Part shown: one piece after another, positions 53,717 through 64,000 of the stretch
Layout of the letters: each line of letters starts with the position of its first letter
Position numbering within the stretch: position 1 is the stretch's first letter
Source of the DNA: Paralithodes platypus
Lineage: Eukaryota > Arthropoda > Malacostraca > Decapoda > Lithodidae
Direction of reading: 5' to 3'
Assembly: GCA_032716605.1 (NCBI GenBank)
Contig: CM064573.1
Coordinates: forward strand, 5,455,119 to 5,519,118
DNA length: 64,000 nt
The notes under the pieces: model-generated
What the model saw: the letters and a program-made list of their open reading frames with translations, nothing else
What the model was told of the DNA's origin: nothing
Databases searched by the model: none
Translations under genes and position numbers: made by a program

Positions 53717-56690
53717 GAGGTAAAACTGTACTAAAAATCCAGGTGGCGCTGGGGGTCTTATTCAAATGACTATCGTGTGTGATGCACCATTGAGGTGTTT
53801 TGGGGGTTTTCGTGATTTAAGAGGTTTAATACAGTTCGCAACTATCTATGACACATAGTTGTGTAGTATATTTTTACTAGATTCATAATATGGTTATATA
53901 CTCGTTAATGCAGTGAATATATAATTATTAACATAATTTGATACATAAATATCAGCTTCCTGTACAAGAAATTAGTTTCATCTAATGTGGTGTAATAGGC
54001 TGGGCGAAATTTTAATACTCATTGAAGTATTGTATTTATTTAGTTACTAACAAATACGTGTTTCAGTAGAAATTGGCTGAACATACGCTATTATATTCTG
54101 TAGCTGTAGAATTTGGCAGGTTGAATGTCTGCGCCTGTGCACTATAGTTTCTTTCCTACAAAACAAGCTATCGTGCGCTTTTAAGTTACCAATTGATAAT
54201 CCACTATCAAATCGGGCAGCTAAATATGTTACCGGCTATATTTCTTATTAGACCAGTGACAGGAAATCAATCAATGTGAATCAGAATGTCATAGAACACT
54301 GAGGCAGCAAATTACATACGTGGAGATGCAGGAAATTCGAAAAAGATGATGACAATTTTTTTTACAACACTGCCTTTTCCACGGGCGACTGTTTAGGTCG
54401 TCAGCTGACCGAGGCGGGATATACGTACACAGTGTTGCCAAGGTCTTCTTTTGTTCGCACCATTGGGCTAGTTAGGATTCGTTCAGAAGCGTAGGTTTGC
54501 GAATTTCCATTTCAAACGATATTATATTCTTGATTTTCAGTGTGATGGGGTGGATAGCCTCTGAAGTATTATCCTAACTAACTAACATTGTGAGGAAAGC
54601 GGAATTGGGCTGGTTCTATATACTATTAAAGTTGTAGAGGTGTCTAGTGTTAAGTAGCCTATAGCTAGGCTACATTTCATACAAACGTTCATCATGGCTT
54701 TCTGTTGGTTGTACTATACATGTATGGTAGCCTATGTGGTGGTGACTGAATAGCCTAATTAAGTTATTGTTTGTGAGGGGGCATTGGGACATTGATGCAG
54801 ATTTGATGAGTGCATGATTGTGATAATAATGTACGTGGTATTTCATTAATATTTAAATGATGTGACACGTAGGCCACTACTCATACAGTAGGCTATATGG
54901 GACTAGGCCTAGATATATTTGGGGAACTCATAGTATCATGCATGCATGGCTGTTAAGATAAACATATCAGAAAATGTGTGTGATAGGATTAAAATAGCTG
55001 AAATTGTCTGTTGTGCGTTATTAAAAGCGCATTTTTCAAAGACACTGTGGACCATAGAGTTTTTATGTTTTGAAAAACTGGCAAGTTGCTCATGGCAGAC
55101 CTATAATTGTTAAATATATATAATAAAAAAGCATAATTCAGAGACAAATGTGTTAATTAAACAATAATATTACTTCCCAACTCTATAGGAATGCAAAGGA
55201 CTCTTAATTCATTCGAAATAATAATTTTAACCCTTAAAAAGCGGCCCACCACTTAAGTCGAGTTAAATAAAGCTGGACTATGTGGCGGCGCTCGACATAA
55301 CTCGAGTGGCAATTTCAGCACGTAATGTGGCTGAGAGAGAGAGACAAGTGGTGGCAGGAGACTAGCGAGCGTATGACTGCTCCAGACCACCGCGGCGAAC
55401 CTACTGACACAAATCTCAGCTCCCTCCTCCCTCTCTCACTCGCTACATACTCAATTATGTACCGAAAGTACCGAATTACCTGCTTTTTGCACTCGCGTTG
55501 CACGGTTATTGCAAGAAAACTATCCATCATACAAGGATCGTTATGGTGTCATTCGAAAGCTCTGTTTATGCCCTTTCAGGGATAGGTACTTGTTTTACGT
55601 TCTGGGTCTTATTTAGGCATGAAAATGATCACGTAAACAGCCCTATTTTGGCTAAAAACACCCCGCTGGGCGGTACACATAAATAAACCGCATAGGCCGC
55701 TCGTAAGGTGTTAAGTATATGAAGGACATAATATTTACAACACTCACCCCTGTCAGTTGTCTAACATTTGAATCATGCCTTGTAACGAAGGCTGTGAGTG
55801 GCTGAAACTGTCATCAGAGTCCTGCCTCCCGGCTGATGGCCACACCCCCAGAGTCCGTTAATCTTTGGTCTTGGCCGAGCTGACCAAAGACAACCAGACA
55901 ATCTCGGGAGGCTGTCTGCTTTTGTCTGGTTGTGTCTGGTAATCTATGGTAATCTATGGTAATCTATGCCTCTTTGTGCCTTTGAAAAACGCGCTATATG
56001 TGATTGGGCTACTTTTGGGCGAGTTTGGAGATGTGATGTGGGCTGGGAACCTTGGAATACACACACAAACACGCATGCACGTCACAATCTATAACTGAAC
56101 ATTTTACCTTTATTAAGACTATAATCCAATTTATATTAAGATTTCCATCTGTGAGAAACAAATATCTACCACCATTACTGCTAATGTGCACATAGATGCA
56201 CAACTAATGTCAAATTTAACAAAGCAAGTTAAGTGGGGGAAGAGATGTTTACTGTCCGAGAAGTTTCGTTTAATGACTATTATGGGTAGCGAACACTGGC
56301 ATCAATTTATTATGCGCTTGCCAGATCTGAAACTAGTTTATAATTGTATAATCTAATATCCAGTAAAGTGGCTAATGACGATTATTTTATAAGTTCATCT
56401 TGAGTTTTTATACATATCATTTCAATTTTAGGACATGGATACCTATCAATTAAAATATTAACAATACTATTTTTCGAATGACTGCCATGTGTTTTTGTGG
56501 GCCTAATCAAATATGTTTTATTAATCATAAATACTTTGTATATTAGACAATGTACAGAATAGAATGTTAGAGTAATATGTCTGTAACACTCATGACTATA
56601 GAAATCCAGTGATATTTTGATGACTGCGATTTAAAGAATTCAATTCACTCGATGGCAACAAATTTAGGTTGGTGCGAACCAAAGGCGGGA
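53717..56690. mobile_element. Unidentified 3 kb insertion in the gypsy integrase
   Basis: The integrase frame breaks off at CCCACTGTAATGAGG and resumes at AAAATAGCAGACAAATG, so the 2.97 kb between must have been inserted. It has no recognisable coding sequence, LTR, poly(A) or convincing terminal inverted repeat. It includes the 488 bp TTAA element copy B (55227-55714) as a later insertion. Short local repeats occur, for example GGTAATCTAT three times near 55940. Confidence 0.6.
55227..55714. mobile_element. 488 bp TTAA-flanked MITE, copy B
   Basis: Inverted full-length copy of 39259-39746, again with TTAA at each end and the same length. Ends read CCCTTAAAAAGCGGCC and GGCCGCTCGTAAGGTG. Few differences from copy A are visible, so both are young. 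Confidence 0.85.
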
Positions 56691-56967
56691 AAAATAGCAG
56701 ACAAATGTTTTATTTCTCTCCATTGCAATGCAAATAATTGAATCATCCAGAGCATGTGCCCTAGGAAAGGACACCACCAGTACCCCAGGACCATCAGGCA
56801 AGTTGACTACAACAAAACCGTGGCAACTTCTAGCAGTAGACGTAATGGGGCTCATACCATCTAAAGCATCCAAGAAATATGTCATCACTTTCGTAGATAC
56901 GTATTCCAAATTCCTCATTGCCTGCCATGCAAAAGATCACACAGCCTCCACAGTTGCTGAAGCCATG
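56691..56967 (+). pseudogene. Old Ty3/gypsy element: integrase core, first half
   Basis: Frame shows SSRACALGKD, TTTKPWQLLAVDVMGLIPSK (first catalytic Asp), KYVITFVDTYSKFLIACHAK and TVAEAM before being cut at the TTAA of the next insertion. It continues at 58063. Confidence 0.8.
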
Positions 56968-58062
56968 TTAACCCCTTCCCGATGGGTCCTATCAACAGAT
57001 GGGCACCAAAATCTGCTTATTAACACCTGTCCCAGTGACGTACGTTGGCTGACAGTAAAAAAGTAACTCGTCAGCACCAGTGACGGACGACGTTCGTCCA
57101 TAATACTCGGTTCTTATAACTGCCCGTATAGATCGGTACCTGGTACCCTGACTTATTATTACTGCTCTGAGACCTTGGCAACACTTCTCAGCTTATATCC
57201 AAGCTCCCATAGGCTAGGAGGGTCAGTATTCCGCCATCTTTTGAGGTGGAAGGGTGTTCTCTCTCGACTCTGAAGCTATTGTTTGCCACATTGCTTGGCA
57301 TTGGAGGGTACATTTATGGTAATACCCTCTGGTACAGTAGGGGTTAAGTATCCTGGGAGTGAGGCAAGCGGTTGTAGGCAGTGCAGGACCCCTTAGTCCG
57401 TTGCCCATTAAGTCTGGGCTGGCAGCCTGGCACTGATGTAACTTATAGCTGTCTGCTAACTCACTGGTGTAAAACTTGGCGAAAACAGTTCAAAACAGCT
57501 AATTTCTAGAGATTTTGGCTGACATTTGCAAAATTGTTGCAAGACAATCAGACGTCATACAGAGATGATTCAGGTGTCATTGGAAATCTCAATTCTCCCT
57601 ACCAGGAATTCACCAGAGACCTCTGGCTTCCGAAGTAGCACCAGAGCTACGTCTGTCGACATCAACAATACTCAACACCTAGGCTATGCAAAGTTTATCA
57701 CAATTTCATACGATTCTGCATGCTTTTACTATATACTAGATGGCTACACTAAGTGCTTATATAGTATGGTAGTTGTGGGAATGTCCATATGTAGCAAGAA
57801 ATGACTAAAAGCAAAATTATAAGGATGATTAACTATAATAACAAAAAAGCGTGAAAATACCTTCTTCCTTATATATAGAAATCCAAGTTATTTAATATTA
57901 TGGGTGCCTTTAAAATATAATGAGCATCAATATGCAATGACTGTAATGCCCTACAATTTCACAGATATATCATTGTATTACGTTCTGGCTCTTGTTTTTG
58001 TATGAAAATATGCAGGGAATGAAGCTCAATTAGGGCCAAAACCCCCGCAGGGAAGGAGTTAA
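56968..58062. mobile_element. 1.1 kb TTAA-flanked element, copy C
   Basis: Inverted ends CCCCTTCCC and GGGAAGGAG, with TTAA on both sides. Removing it and one TTAA restores the integrase frame exactly, so the boundaries are secure. The interior shares words with copies A and B (TGCAAGACAATC, a TGGTGTCATT-like word, TTACGTTCTGG) and with the partial copy E at the right edge. No transposase seen. Confidence 0.85.
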
Positions 58063-58200
58063 ACCATGTATTACCATATTTCGGCCTACCCCAAGCAATC
58101 CACTCCGATAATGCACCTGATTTTGTTGTGACTACGGCAGAAAACGTGAGAGAAGACCCTTCTCCCATGCTAGGCACGAAGCTAGCTCTCCAGGTCACTT
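58063..58200 (+). pseudogene. Old Ty3/gypsy element: integrase core, second half
   Basis: Continues with NHVLPYFGLPQAIHSDNAPD, the second catalytic Asp of the DDE triad, then degenerates after LALQVT. I cannot see the glutamate or a 3' LTR with confidence. Confidence 0.72.
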
Positions 58201-58356
58201 GATTCGATCCCAGTCTATGTTTGATACTAGGTCTCCTCCTAAGTTTGTTACTAGGGGTAATTTTATGCTTGAGTCTTGAATAGGGACTTGTGCAACTAAC
58301 CGGGGTAGCCTTTCGTTCCTGAGACTCACCTCTACACTGCCTGCTGATAAGAGTTG

Positions 58357-58802
58357 TTAACCCGTACAGCCCCAGCGACGCGTCTGACGCGTCGGCGATG
58401 TATGTAACGCACAGCCCCAGAGACGCGCCTGACGCGTCACCCTAATTGCGCCGACCGTAACCTCAGGTGTAGCCACTCAAGAGGGCTCAGATTTGTATGG
58501 GAACTGTGTACGTATCCCACGCAACCGTGCCGATGGTTGAAAACTCTCAAAGTCCACGTGCGTGCGCGCGAGCGCGCAATAACCTGTTTTTTTGGGATAA
58601 TTGCCTTCAATTTTTTACTCTTGTAAAATCCGTTTTCGGGGGCTCTGTAGGACCATTTTTAAAGCTTTTTGAGCGGTTTTTCGTGGTTTTTCCTTCATTC
58701 CTAACCCATTCGCTATTGTTTCTGGAATAAAACCATTTTTTGAAAACCGGCCGGGTTCTGGTGCGCAAACATTACAAAACTAGCCGGGGCTCCACGGGTT
58801 AA
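58357..58802. mobile_element. 446 bp TTAA-flanked MITE, copy D
   Basis: Ends CCCGTACAGCCCC and GGGGCTCCACGGG are inverted with two mismatches and flanked by TTAA. The interior holds a doubled GACGCGTCTGACGCGTC-type palindromic word near 58378-58440. A different subfamily from A, B and C. Confidence 0.8.
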
Positions 58803-59739
58803 ATACATTCTTGGGATTGCGGTCCGTTACCTTTCACCTTCGTGTCCTAGGATGAAGAAGAAAGAAGACCACTGGACCCTGCATGTAGAGAGAAGCCCGT
58901 CTGTGAAACCACCCCACCTAAACAGAATATAGCCAAAGTCGGGTTGAAAGAGAACACAGTAAAGAACGAGAGACTAATATAAAGTGTGTATATATCTAAG
59001 TAGTGCGATCCTTAATAATTAGTAGTAAATCTATCTAATACGCAAATTACCATTTCCCTTTGTAATAATCTATCAGGGTTATTATTTTGTAAATGACCAT
59101 AAGCATATACTGTAAGTAATCCACTAGTCCACTTGTTGCATTCTTTACATAATTTAGGCTCAACATGTGTTAGAGTGAACTTGAACAGGCGTTGCCTCAG
59201 ACCCCTTGTAGACTCCAGGTATATCTCACTACTCATTTACAGTATATTATTTTGTTGCTTGTATATTACTGCATATTGATGTATGCATTTTCTTTTGTTA
59301 TTCCCTCCTGTGAATAAAATACTGTCTCGTACGTTGCAGGCTGAATAAAACACTGTTTACCAAAAACACTTGCCACCAGTCTTTTGACCTGACGCCTAGT
59401 TTCGAACCTAGAATGCTCAGTCTCGTACTTGGGATTGTTCCAGTCTTTGGACCTGGAGAAGCTAGGTATTGTACCTAGTTGGCTTGCTTCTGCCAGTTTG
59501 GGTGATGTAGTCTCTGCGAAAGCTGGTTTCAATCCTGTGCGAGCTAGAAAGACATGACTCGGCATTGTTGTTTTTTGAGCACCTTCCGTCAGCATTCTTG
59601 TCTGTTGTTTGGTCACGTGGAGGCACCGCACGCATGAAGAGTGCGCTGATCCTCTCTCCCTGGTGTTTTTGTGTCCTTCTGGCACAGTACTGTTGGTGGT
59701 GTGTATTTTTTGGCAGCAATTTTCATCGAGGACATAACA
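58803..59739. other. No gene supported
   Basis: 58803-58990 may be the 3' flank of the old gypsy element. The 201-residue minus-strand frame at 59266-59871 is half microsatellite-derived and shows no known domain. Confidence 0.4.
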
Positions 59740-60005
59740 ATACTCACTCACACATACACTCACTAACACACACTGGCACATACAAATATACTCACTCACA
59801 CATGAATTCAATAACACACTCACACACCCATAAACATACTCAGAGATAAACACATACACAGGCACATACAAACATACTCACTTACACATGCACTCAATAA
59901 CACATACATAAACAAACACAGAAACACTCGCGACACATAAACATACACAAACACTCAAAGATACACACAAACAAATACAAACAAACATACTCACTCACAC
60001 ATATG
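59740..60005. repeat. (CACTCACACATA)-type simple repeat
   Basis: Imperfect CA-rich repeat with CACTCACACATAC and AAACATA words over about 260 bp. Confidence 0.85.
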
Positions 60006-60445
60006 GGCTGGGATGGTTCAGCGTACTAAGGTGCCAGTTAACCGCCCAGGCGACACGGCCAAAGTACGCCAGGTTGCCAATGCCCCAGAATACGAAAGTA
60101 TTTTTCAGTCATCCCGACGGAGAAAGAATGTAGCGTGGTCCCTCTCTATCCAAGCTGCTATATTAGGTTGTGTTAACCCACTTGTATTTGCACCAATACA
60201 ATGTGCATCTGCGTATGTACTATGGTTGAAACTCAGGCACTTCACGGTCACCAAAGGTCGCATGTGACTTGATAGTTATGGTAGAATAAGCATTGTACTG
60301 TACTTCTTAGGTTAAGAGAAACTCTGTAGATATTCAGCCTCAGGGCTGCAATTGAAATATAAACCAACAATTATTATTGTTGCATAGATTACAAAATCTT
60401 GGTGGATAAATGATCGTAAACAAATGTTTTTATTAATTCTCTCCC

Positions 60446-60490
<45 letters not shown>

Positions 60491-61862
60491 CGCACAATCT
60501 AATTAGCTTACTTCGTCTATCAGGGTTCTCAGGCTTTGGACCACCTACTGTAGTCACGGATATGGAATTCTTAACCAAAAGTGAATATTCTTTACTTGCA
60601 GTGTAAATCTCTACTTTGGGTATGACCCCCGTAGTCTACCTGAAAATAGCGAATTCACGAATATCGCAATTAAAGCGCCCAATCTGACTAACCTCACTTT
60701 AGACTTCACAGAACAAGCATTAATTCATACATGAAGATATTTCCTTTTCATACATATAAGCTCGAATCCTGGGAGGATCACACGATTTCATTAATTCAAA
60801 TTATGATTTGATTGATGTTAAAAACGATAAATTCAAGATTATAACTAAGAAATATTATATTGAACGCCTAAAAAATATTCATTGAACTCTAGGGTTTCCG
60901 AAGGTCAAATTTCAATACCTCTTCAGATTTAAGCGGTCAAAAGTCTATCAATTATATATAAAAAGGAATCCCTTATTTCACTACACTAACTCTCAGTATG
61001 TATATATTGTATATACTGTATCTAAGTCTACCCCAACTAAGTTTTCCATTATTAAGGTACCCCTGGTATATCATTTGTTACACCTTAAATCTATATTTCA
61101 TCAACATACGAACCCCTTATTCTACAGATATATAATTTACGGTATGCAGTTCCAATATGTCAAAATAATATCCTACCTTCTTTACATGCTAAGATATATA
61201 TTTCAGCATGACACAGATAACTCCTTAGATTTATTAATCATTCATGAATATCTAGTATGTCAAATATCTTACCTGCTTTACACTTTAAGGTCCTATATAT
61301 ACTTCAACGTAGCACGAGTGACTTGCATCCTCATTATGTACTTTTTATCAGGTAAGGTATCGTTTCCCTATAAAAGTACTTTTATCGGTGTTCAAGTTAT
61401 TTCCTATACTCCTTCTATTATCTACTAATTGATGTACTTAGGCTTTGTTTTGCCTCTATTTCTTATTGCATTATAGTTTCTGTTAAATTCATTAGACCTG
61501 GTATTGCCTATCATCTTTCTTTAACTTTAAGGATCCTTAGTTAATATATTAGGCTGTGTACCGCCTGTATTTCTTTGACATTATTCTGGGGCGACATCGA
61601 CAGCCGCAAGACATTTATAATACTGGCCTTACATATTTACTTTCTTCGTTACTAGGTCAAGTGATGCCGTTATTCTTTTAGTTATTAATTTTGGAATATA
61701 GTATTCTCCTTACTTTTCCATCCTCGAACAACTTGTAGTTCCGCGCCAACTAGGGGAACACCGTTCTGCTTAATTCTTGTTTGGTGTAGGAAATAATGCT
61801 GCTGCCTCTATTCCATTGTATAGATGTAGTATAGGTGTGAACAGCTGCCAGGTAATCACAAG
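60006..61862. other. AT-rich intergenic sequence, no gene
   Basis: A26/(CA)n tract at about 60448-60492. Frames at 60013-60267 and 61075-61428 have no recognisable domain and biased AT-driven composition. Confidence 0.45.
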
Positions 61863-62102
61863 CTACAGGAAAACTGTGAATAAAATGTGCTTCTCCTTCA
61901 CCGCAGTCGCCTCACACTTTTGCTTCTCCTGCTGCTGCTCTTTCTTCACCTCTCCCACTTTTGCTTCACCGTCTATGCCTGCAATGTCTGTACTATTGAG
62001 TCGAGGAAGGGCCAACCAAGCCTCTCCTTTAGTTAAAGTGCTACAACCAGAAAGACGGAGACCTCTCTTTTGGTTGTTTCCAGGGTGGGTCATGGTCACC
62101 AA
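61863..62102 (-). other. Open frame of unknown status
   Basis: 79 codons with a charged, Lys/Glu/Gln-rich composition (VKKEQQQEKQKCEATAVKEK). It looks more like coding sequence than its neighbours and lies downstream of the cold-shock gene on the same strand. It could be an exon remnant. No domain recognised. Confidence 0.25.
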
Positions 62103-62351
62103 GTCAGCTCCTCCAGGGAGGGGGGGGGGGGGAGATTGAGGAGAAGGTTTATTGGACTCAGGGGGATGGAGCCCATACCTGGCCTTTGCTTTTGCGGCCC
62201 ACAGCTTAGTCTAGTTGTACATATCTTCGAATTTCTGATTGGTAAGTACTGATTCCGTAATGATGCTGTTCTTCGTTTTGGCCTCAGCTGCAGAGATGTG
62301 ACAAACATAGTTGCCATTTTTCTTGAAGTGAAGAAAGCATTGCAGCCATTC

Positions 62352-62422
62352 TTGGTAGTGTAATGGTTAAGGTGTCTAAAAATCTGTGAGTGATAACCCA
62401 GGTTCGAATCCCGGTAGATCAC
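62352..62422 (+). other. tRNA-like segment (SINE head or tRNA pseudogene)
   Basis: TAGTGTAATGGTTAAGGTG fits a box A/D-arm and GGTTCGAATCCCGG a box B/T-arm at normal spacing. The acceptor arms do not pair (5' CATTCTTG against 3' TAGATCAC), so a functional tRNA is unlikely. Confidence 0.45.
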
Positions 62423-62559
62423 ATATATGCTTTCATTAATTTCATTGGAGGTGTTTGGGGGTGTGGTGAAATTGATAAAAAATAGATTGTTGTACCCCAT
62501 GCATCTGATGATGAATGTCGGTCTCCAGAAGGTTGGGACGAGTTGCTCATATCTTGGTA

Positions 62560-63562
62560 TCCTCGTACGGCAAATTTATCAGAGAAGAATTTGCGGTATT
62601 CTTTGAGAAGTCCAGTTGGATCTCTGTCAGGGCATGGATCTTCTTCAGGTGTGGAGGTGGCTTCTTGGCAGGTTTCTTCAGCTGGTGTGTTTGGGGCTCT
62701 AGCTCCCCAACTTCATGACTAGATGGGGTGCTGGGGGCAGGGTCCTCCTCTGGTGTTGTTGGCTGTTCTGTTGCCTCCTCTCTTGTAGGTGTTTCCTCTT
62801 CTCCATTGTTGATGGATGGAGGGCTGGAGGGTCCTTCGGGTGGTGCGGGAGAGTTCTCTTGTTGGGTGTCCTCCTCTCATATTTCCTCACCTCTTGTAGA
62901 TGTTTCCTCTTCTCCATTGTTGATGGATGGAGGGCTGGGGGGTCCTTCGGGTGGTGCGGGAGATCGCTCTTGTTGGGAGGCTCTATTTATTGGCCTGAGC
63001 AGGTTTAGGCATTTTTTTGGCACTAGTCTGGCTCTGAGAGCTTGTGTTGGTATTAGCTCTTAGGGCCAGGTCTGCCTTCTGTTGTGCAGTGATGGTACTA
63101 CTATGGCGGGTAGGTTGTTGGTGAGGAAGAGGCATGATAGGAGCTCCCTGAGGAGCTCCTGGTCCCCCCCCCCCCCCCAGCGAGAGTAATAGCCGTTGAG
63201 ACAAGCACTTTAACCATGTCACTTGATGTTTGGCTATAATCTGCTGGGTGGTAGTCTACATTTTTGTTGTTAAAGCCTCTTTCCTCTTTGGTCAAGCATG
63301 CATGGAGCCCTTCAGGGTTGTCCCTTCAGGCCCAGACATGTTGGTTGCCTCCACTCCCTTGTTTCCCCTTTTTTATATTAAAGATTACCACCTCTTTGGT
63401 GTTGAGAGAGGGCACTCCATGATGGGGGTTTGGGTTAGAGATATTACTCCTATGAATGAAGTAATCCTGTAGAGTGTAGTCACAGGTGATGAATCCATAG
63501 ACTTTTTTAACGCTATGCCATTTAACAAACCCTGCAAGGGTGGTGGAGTTTGCTGAGTCCAT
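62560..63562 (-). pseudogene. Cold-shock-domain (Y-box-like) protein gene, decayed
   Basis: From ATG 63562 the cold-shock domain reads LAGFVKWHSVKKVYGFITCD, TLQDYFIHRSNI and VVIFNIKK, with RNP1-like GFI and RNP2-like YFIH boxes of the nucleic-acid-binding fold. Past an A6 run near 63377 the frame shifts to one carrying EATNMSGPEG, the usual end of the domain in Y-box proteins. More shifts follow near 63300 and in a G13-15 run at 63165. The tail is Pro/Gln/Glu-rich, with a duplicated module of about 75 bp encoding APPEGPSSPPSINNGEEET (62800-62960). Frame breaks cluster at homopolymers. No intron is evident. Confidence 0.75.
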
Positions 63563-63638
63563 GGTGAGAGAGAGTAGATGTTGCCTGCTCAGTGGTTGTG
63601 AGGTGACTGACGGTGAGCTCCTCCAGGCACGCCCGAGA

Positions 63639-63679
63639 CTTTATAGGTGATTCCCGGCCTGATGGCACTCTGTGATTGG
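63639..63679 (-). promoter_or_regulatory. TATA and CCAAT boxes upstream of the cold-shock gene
   Basis: On the minus strand a CCAAT box (AGCCAATCAC, 63675-63679) lies about 35 bp upstream of TATAAAG (63639-63645), which lies about 77 bp before the start codon. Spacing suits a standard core promoter and suggests the locus is not a simple processed copy. Confidence 0.6.
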
Positions 63680-63718
63680 CTGCACGCACACAGGCATTCT
63701 ACAATGTTTGGTTCTCCT

Positions 63719-64000
63719 TTAACACAATTACTGCAGCACCCGTCACCAGACGGACACCGAAATCCGCCTATTATGTAGCCTAGGAGCTAGGCAAGATGTT
63801 GCAAGCAGCGCGAGAGGGCTTCATCCACCGCCCAGCAAGTCTGGGCATGCACTGACGTGCGAGAGAGTCTTCTCTCGCAGCATTGCAGTTTTACATACTG
63901 TATAGTGAAAACCGCTCATTTTTGGCGATTTTGGCCGACCTATGCAAGATCGTTGCAAGACAACCAAACGTCATACAGAGATGATTAAAGTGTCATTGGA
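63719..64000. mobile_element. TTAA-type element, copy E, cut by the window edge
   Basis: Begins at TTAA and aligns with the left part of copy C (GACGGACACCGAAATCCGC versus GATGGGCACCAAAATCTGC) and, from about 63940, with 57510-57590 (CGTTGCAAGACAACC, CGTCATACAGAGATGATT). Diverged, with a degraded inverted end. The right end is outside the window. Confidence 0.65.

Noticed and set aside
54430..57185. Inverted pair of 15-16 bp (CAGTGTTGCCAAGGTC and its complement) as TIRs of one element
   Set aside because: The span crosses the 3' border of the 3 kb insertion and enters TTAA element C, both of which have independently fixed borders. Flanks show no target duplication.
59266..59871. 201-residue minus-strand frame as a gene
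   Set aside because: Its N-terminal third is encoded by the CA-rich simple repeat and the remainder has no known domain, splice structure or coding bias that I can see.
61075..61428. 117-residue hydrophobic frame
   Set aside because: Very AT-rich local sequence produces Ile/Leu/Tyr-rich frames by chance. No domain, no start context.
62352..62422. Functional tRNA gene
   Set aside because: Boxes A and B fit, but the acceptor stem does not pair and no clean anticodon stem can be drawn.

Overview
The window looks like a repeat-rich arthropod chromosome, most likely from a decapod crustacean. The evidence is an arthropod-type Frizzled exon, very long (TA)n, (GA)n and (CA)n tracts, and a dense mixture of CR1, Penelope-like, jockey-like, Ty3/gypsy, hAT, P-element, Harbinger and TTAA-flanked elements. 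Species is not determinable from sequence alone. There are no bacterial or viral signatures, CRISPR arrays or rRNA genes.

Layout: (1) 1-3.4 kb holds the only convincing cellular gene, the first coding exon of a frizzled receptor on the minus strand (1561-2890). It ends at a good splice donor that abuts a 0.9 kb minisatellite in the intron. (2) 3.4-8.9 kb is intergenic, with a 260 bp hAT-like MITE, short CR1 and LINE 3' ends and a 250 bp (TA)n tract. (3) 8.6-14.7 kb holds a Penelope-like (PLE) tail, a nearly complete jockey-like LINE with damaged ORF1 and one frameshift in ORF2, and a PLE head preceded by a hammerhead-ribozyme-like motif. (4) 15.9-26.4 kb is a CR1 cluster: one full-length copy with two open frames (17.05-21.30 kb, ORF1 carrying an SGNH esterase domain), a truncated inverted copy, and many tails. 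(5) 25.0-30.6 kb is a broken THAP/P-element transposase gene. Its intron was invaded by CR1 and PLE, and its 3' part contains ten copies of a 52 bp unit. (6) 26.4-27.6 and 31.9-34.6 kb are two related PLE arrays. (7) 35.4-38.8 kb is a hAT element with a second hAT element inside it, both with perfect 8 bp target duplications. (8) 39.3-42.6 kb holds a 488 bp TTAA element, a 1.64 kb Harbinger element and a foldback hairpin. (9) 43-58.2 kb is an old Ty3/gypsy element (+) split by a 7.56 kb LTR element (-), an unidentified 3 kb insertion and a TTAA element. (10) 58.3-64 kb holds further TTAA elements and a decayed cold-shock (Y-box-like) gene with a recognisable TATA/CCAAT promoter.

The most interesting item is the 7.56 kb LTR element. 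Its GPY/F-type integrase lies between protease and reverse transcriptase, which is the copia-like domain order known from the Gmr1 group of gypsy elements (described from deuterostomes). The nesting can be read in order because several insertions restore a continuous reading frame when mentally removed.
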